From Microcaldota archaeon (GTDB taxonomy: Archaea > Micrarchaeota > Micrarchaeia > Micrarchaeales > Micrarchaeaceae), in the NCBI GenBank assembly GCA_021792115.1, contig JAJYVI010000038.1, positions 1 through 8,504 of the forward strand: a stretch of DNA of 8,504 bases, in the 5' to 3' direction. The position numbers were made by a program, and so were the translations under genes. A model generated the notes under the pieces. That model made no database searches, was not told where the DNA came from, and saw nothing but the letters and a program-made list of their open reading frames with translations. Positions within the stretch are counted from its first letter, which is position 1; each line of letters starts with the position of its first letter. This document shows, piece after piece, positions 6,020 through 8,504 of the stretch.

Positions 6020-6364
6020 GTGAATAAGATGCAGAGCCAAAGAAAGATTAAATTTTATATAGGTCTTATAGTGTTAAGCACTCTGCTCGGTGCAGTAGGT
6101 CAAATGCTGTTTAAGTATTCATTTGATAGCAGTTATGTTATAACATTCTTGCTGCTTGGCATACTATGCTATGGCCTAGCAACAGTAGTGTATTTTTTTG
6201 TACTTGGCAGATTCCATCTCAGCTGGGTCTACAGTTTCAATGGCCTAACTTATATATTTGCTATACTGCTTGCGCATTTTGTTTTGCTTGAGCAGATTCC
6301 TCCTTTAAGATGGGCAGGCATAATAATTATTCTTGCAGGAGTTGTGCTTGTAGGACTAAGTTAA
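6020..6364 (+). CDS. Small four-helix DMT/EamA-like membrane protein, subunit 2 of a pair
   Basis: 114 aa if started at GTG 6020, which touches the upstream stop. The ATG at 6029 (residue 4) is the more likely start and leaves a 9-base gap. Four helices (about 12-32, 39-61, 68-90, 97-113). Motifs are LLGAVGQMLFKYSF (22-35), LSWVYSFNGLTYIFAILLA (67-85) and FVLLEQIPPLRWAGIIII (87-104), the last equivalent to the 'E-x-I-x-x-x-R-WxGIxLI' segment of ArnF/EamA-type proteins. It is clearly a divergent paralogue of the preceding gene. Obligate pairs of short four-helix proteins usually work as antiparallel heterodimers, and ArnE/ArnF moves a lipid-linked sugar across the membrane. An analogous flippase for an archaeal dolichol-linked sugar is plausible but inferred. 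Confidence 0.8.
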   Translation: MNKMQSQRKIKFYIGLIVLSTLLGAVGQMLFKYSFDSSYVITFLLLGILCYGLATVVYFFVLGRFHLSWVYSFNGLTYIFAILLAHFVLLEQIPPLRWAGIIIILAGVVLVGLS

Positions 6365-6458
6365 TAACATGAAAATATAATTATAGTTAATAATTAAAAG
6401 CAGTAAATAAACAATTTGTTTATTATCGATATATAGCAAATAAATAATTAGCCATAGC

Positions 6459-6498
6459 TAATGATAAAATGATAATGACTAATGACAATAACTAATGA
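6459..6498 (+). repeat. Four TAATGA repeats at the start of the aminotransferase gene
   Basis: TAATGA occurs at 6459-6464, 6473-6478, 6480-6485 and 6493-6498, so stop and start codons in overlapping frames crowd the region just before the likely initiation site. The ATG at 6482 lies in the third copy. A TATA-like GATATATAGC at 6429-6438 would place the transcript start near 6459. The repeat complicates start assignment and may be simple AT-rich sequence or a translational control zone. Confidence 0.35.
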
Positions 6499-7333
6499 TA
6501 GTATGGTGTATATTGCATACAATAAGGAAATTACTGATGAAAAAAATGCAGACATGAAAGTGTCTGACAAAGCAATGTTCTTTGACTTCGCAGTTTATTC
6601 TTCACTTAAAGTTATACAAGGCAGACTTTTTTTCCCTGAATTCCATGCAGACAGGCTGCTTGAATCTGCAGAAATAATAGGCTTGCAACATAAATTTTCA
6701 AAACAGGATATTATTGAAATGATGAATAAAGTAGTCAAAGCCAATAACATAAATGACGCATTCCTTAGAGTGCTTTTGATTGGAGATCCTGATGCAAACA
6801 ATAATGCAAGATTGTATATTTTTCCGTTAACAGGCGTGCATTATTATCCAAGATCTGCATATGTTAAAGGCGTAAAGGCAATAACATACAAAGGTGAAAG
6901 AAGATTTCCTACAGCAAAGACAAAGGACCTGCTTCTCAGTTTCCTTGCATATAGAGAAGCAGAGAAAGCAGGTGCAATAGATGCTCTGCTAGTTGATAAT
7001 GAGGGAAATATCAGGGAGGGCACAAGAAGCAACTTTTTTGCAGTAAAAAGAAACGTGATAATTACGCCGCCTGCGGAAAAAGTGCTTGAAGGCATAACAA
7101 AAAAAATAATAATAGACTTATGCAAAGACAGATTCAGAATACTAGAAGAAGACATTCCTTTATCAAAAATAGGCACTTATGATGAATTTTTTGTTACAAG
7201 CACATTGTTTAATATTATCCCATTGAATAAAATTGACAATACAGACATTAAGCACGACTTCACATACACAAAGGAGATTCAGAAAATTTTCAAGGAGTAT
7301 TACAACAAAAGCATATTAAAAAATAAGATCTAA
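6482..7333 (+). CDS. Class IV PLP-dependent aminotransferase (D-amino acid / branched-chain type)
   Basis: 283 aa from ATG 6482; the ATG at 6503 (residue 8, giving 276 aa) is the better start because family members begin right at the strand MVYIAYNKEI. Fold-type IV aminotransferase: it moves an amino group between an amino acid and a 2-oxo acid, for example in branched-chain amino acid metabolism. Visible features are FPEFHADRLLESAEIIGL (51-68), the likely PLP lysine K146 in AKTKDLLLSFLAYREA (145-160), GAIDALLVDNEGNIREGTRS (164-183) with the cofactor-binding Glu179, the strand SNFFAVK (183-189), VLEGITKKII (201-210) and EFFVTSTLFNIIPL (235-248). Oddities: the usual GDGxFE motif is replaced by FDFAVYS (34-40), and the Asn after the catalytic lysine is Asp. 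Substrate (branched-chain, D-alanine or aminodeoxychorismate) cannot be assigned. It begins 117 bases after the transporter pair and may have its own promoter. Confidence 0.85.
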   Translation: MTITNDSMVYIAYNKEITDEKNADMKVSDKAMFFDFAVYSSLKVIQGRLFFPEFHADRLLESAEIIGLQHKFSKQDIIEMMNKVVKANNINDAFLRVLLIGDPDANNNARLYIFPLTGVHYYPRSAYVKGVKAITYKGERRFPTAKTKDLLLSFLAYREAEKAGAIDALLVDNEGNIREGTRSNFFAVKRNVIITPPAEKVLEGITKKIIIDLCKDRFRILEEDIPLSKIGTYDEFFVTSTLFNIIPLNKIDNTDIKHDFTYTKEIQKIFKEYYNKSILKNKI

Positions 7334-7545
7334 TAATTTATAGCTTCTAATTCTATGCATTGCAATAAATCAACCATAATTTCATATAAAGGCAAGAATT
7401 ATTGAAAAGATTTATAAATTTTCAACAGGCATTTATACCATAATTTTATCAAGCTCAGGTCACTTCCCTTTTAGTACGATGTCACTTTGGAAACCTGCGC
7501 TGCTTTTAATCTTTTAACCTAATATATTATAATAAAGGTAATCAA
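7334..7545 (+). other. Leader region of the 232-aa protein gene
   Basis: The gap holds TATA-like sequences at 7409-7418 (GATTTATAAA) and 7431-7437 (TTTATAC) and a less AT-rich stretch at 7456-7505. In that stretch CAGGT (7456-7460) can pair with ACCTG (7493-7497) and GTCACTT occurs twice. A 12-codon frame, MSLWKPALLLIF (7479-7517), begins after the second TATA and could be a short leader peptide or chance. No RNA family was recognised. Confidence 0.3.
7534..7539 (+). promoter_or_regulatory. Shine-Dalgarno-like site for the 232-aa protein
   Basis: AAAGGT lies 6 bases before the ATG at 7546. It is the only good ribosome-binding-site candidate ahead of a gene in this window, and with the 200-base leader it suggests this gene is translated from a leadered mRNA, unlike the apparently leaderless carS and transporter genes. 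Confidence 0.5.
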
Positions 7546-8244
7546 ATGGCAACAAAAAACAAAAACAATAAAAAAAATACAATAACACTGTTGGATTTTG
7601 ACAGCATTAACATTGCTAAAAAAGAAGATAGTATAATTGCAATAAACTATACAGATTTGTCAAAATGCGAAATTGCAGAATCTGCAGGGACTTACAGAGA
7701 TCCATCTGTCATACCTTATACAAGAGGAGGATTTGGGCTGCGCCATCCGCTGCCCCCAGTAGAACTGGTCTGGCCAGAGGATTCAATAAAAAGCTATGAA
7801 AAAGGAGATTATATTGTCTATTCAAAGACAGAAGGCCTGGGCAGCACAGGAAGTATAATAAAGCACATTAAGAAAGAAGAGTTTGAGAGGAAATATATTA
7901 CTATTTCAGTGCCTTCAGACATAGAGGAAGAAAAAAACATTGGCAACTTAAGACTAAAAATCACTGCTATAGAAGCAGGATTGTACTGCATTGAAAAGGA
8001 TAAATTGAATGAGAAATTAATCTGCGCATTAAGAGTGCCTGAGAATTTTGCATGCAACGGCATAATCGGAAAGCCTGGAGACTTTGTTATTAGAGACTCT
8101 TCTGGTAAGCAAGAGATATGCCCTAATGAGAAATTCCACTGCAGGATGGTTGAGATAGCTAGCAATAAAGAGATAGAGGAGGCGCTCAGGCAGAACTGGC
8201 TTGCATTTGCGCTGAGAAATTCAGGCGCAAAAAAACAGGAGTAA
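7546..8244 (+). CDS. Uncharacterised protein with two GDY/GDF-type domains
   Basis: 232-aa soluble protein; I do not recognise the whole. It has a lysine/asparagine-rich N-terminus (1-12), no signal peptide and no membrane helix. Two parts look alike. One is around YEKGDYIVYSKT (84-95), followed by IIKHIKKEEFERKYITI (104-120). The other is around GKPGDFVIRDSSGKQEICP (175-193), followed by EKFHCRMVEI (195-204). This pattern, a GDY/GDF turn, a strand, a basic or Cys-Pro turn, then F-x-x-x-Y/V, is like the small 'PGDY(I/V)V...CxPDxFExxY' proteins common in phages and bacteria (from memory). Both copies probably arose by duplication. Between them lies a charged linker (121-160), and a conserved-looking HPLPPVELVWPED (67-79) precedes the first. 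ATG 7546 is supported by AAAGGT. Function unknown; a structural or phage-derived role is possible. Confidence 0.8.
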   Translation: MATKNKNNKKNTITLLDFDSINIAKKEDSIIAINYTDLSKCEIAESAGTYRDPSVIPYTRGGFGLRHPLPPVELVWPEDSIKSYEKGDYIVYSKTEGLGSTGSIIKHIKKEEFERKYITISVPSDIEEEKNIGNLRLKITAIEAGLYCIEKDKLNEKLICALRVPENFACNGIIGKPGDFVIRDSSGKQEICPNEKFHCRMVEIASNKEIEEALRQNWLAFALRNSGAKKQE

Positions 8245-8315
8245 TCAAATAGCAGAGAAAAAACGCAAAGTATATTAATCTTATTGGTGTAATAAATTAT
8301 ATTTTTATTTTAATT

Positions 8316-8371
8316 ATTGAGAGACCACGCACTCTCGCGAGGTTTCGCTTGCATCAGCCAATCAATTTTTT
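8316..8371. ncRNA. Compact structured element (terminator, small RNA, or degenerate hammerhead-like motif)
   Basis: A locally GC-rich island in AT-rich DNA. ACCACGC (8324-8330) pairs with GCGAGGT (8337-8343) around a 6-base loop, with one central A-A mismatch. An outer helix pairs ATTGA (8316-8320) with TCAAT (8362-8366), and a T6 run ends at 8371, so on the plus strand it resembles a terminator or very small RNA. On the minus strand CUGAUG (8357-8352), GAAAC (8346-8342) and GUC (8325-8323) are ordered around these helices as in a hammerhead ribozyme, but the conserved A9 is C and there is no stem II. No RNA family is assigned. Confidence 0.35.
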
Positions 8372-8504
8372 AACTTTATTGGTTTTAACGGCAAATTCGA
8401 GAGTATTATGAAAATTCCTGCTTGGAATTAGATGTAGTTTTAAGGAACAAAAACGAAATGTTTATCCATTTAAAGTGTGCACAAGATTGCTTGCATTTTA
8501 ATAT
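8372..8504. other. Right edge, no confident gene
   Basis: Frames open to the edge exist on both strands. On the plus strand one runs through LELDVVLRNKNEMF (8420-8461) without a clear start; on the minus strand another ends at a TAA at about 8409. Neither shows a recognised motif, so no gene is called. CCAAT (8358-8362) and ATTGG (8378-8382) form a small inverted repeat with the preceding element. Confidence 0.3.

Noticed and set aside
6844..7176. 110-codon minus-strand frame opposite the aminotransferase
   Set aside because: The plus-strand frame has clear family motifs throughout; the antisense frame is a shadow.
7818..8165. 115-codon minus-strand frame opposite the 232-aa protein
   Set aside because: No recognisable motif; the plus-strand frame has a good ribosome-binding site and an internal repeat.

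Overview
The window reads as an AT-rich archaeal chromosome segment. The strongest lineage marker is a CDP-archaeol synthase (CarS), which makes archaeal ether lipids. Candidate TATA boxes about 25-35 nt upstream of several start codons, with little or no Shine-Dalgarno sequence, point to largely leaderless transcription and also fit Archaea. Small proteins, loose packing, TTG starts and the AT bias are compatible with a DPANN (Micrarchaeota/Parvarchaeota-like) or Thermoplasmata-like genome. That placement is inference, and no rRNA or tRNA is present to test it.

Layout. From 207 to 2426 (+) lies a 739-aa polytopic membrane protein resembling GT-C-type membrane glycosyltransferases, with a large C-terminal outer domain unusually dense in N-glycosylation sequons. 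Convergent to it, on the minus strand and read right to left, are a cold-shock protein (4236-4045), CarS (3888-3379) and a glutamate 5-kinase-like amino acid kinase (3283-2525). The latter two apparently start at TTG.

The most interesting part is 4450-5465. It holds the remains of a type IV (AbiE-like) toxin-antitoxin operon on the minus strand. The antitoxin gene (5423-4741) keeps its winged-helix N-terminus and AbiEi body but is split by a one-base frame change in a T-run. The overlapping AbiEii nucleotidyltransferase toxin survives only as its first 29 codons. It is then cut exactly at the end of a 75-bp element (4587-4661) whose ends resemble IS5/IS903-family terminal inverted repeats. 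A perfect 10-bp inverted repeat sits over the expected TATA position of the operon and is a candidate autoregulatory operator.

To the right, all on the plus strand, is a tandem pair of small four-helix membrane proteins (5657-6364). They look like a heterodimeric SMR/EamA-type transporter of the ArnE/ArnF kind. Next comes a class IV PLP aminotransferase (D-amino acid / branched-chain type, start most likely 6503). Last is a 232-aa protein of unknown function (7546-8244) that appears to contain two copies of a small 'GDY...F' domain. Downstream, 8316-8371 is a compact, locally GC-rich, self-complementary element that may be a terminator or small RNA. Its minus strand also has a partial hammerhead-like arrangement.

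Functionally, the membrane glycosyltransferase-like protein, the ArnE/F-like pair and CarS all concern membrane lipids or cell-surface glycans. They are not in one operon, so a shared pathway is only a suggestion.
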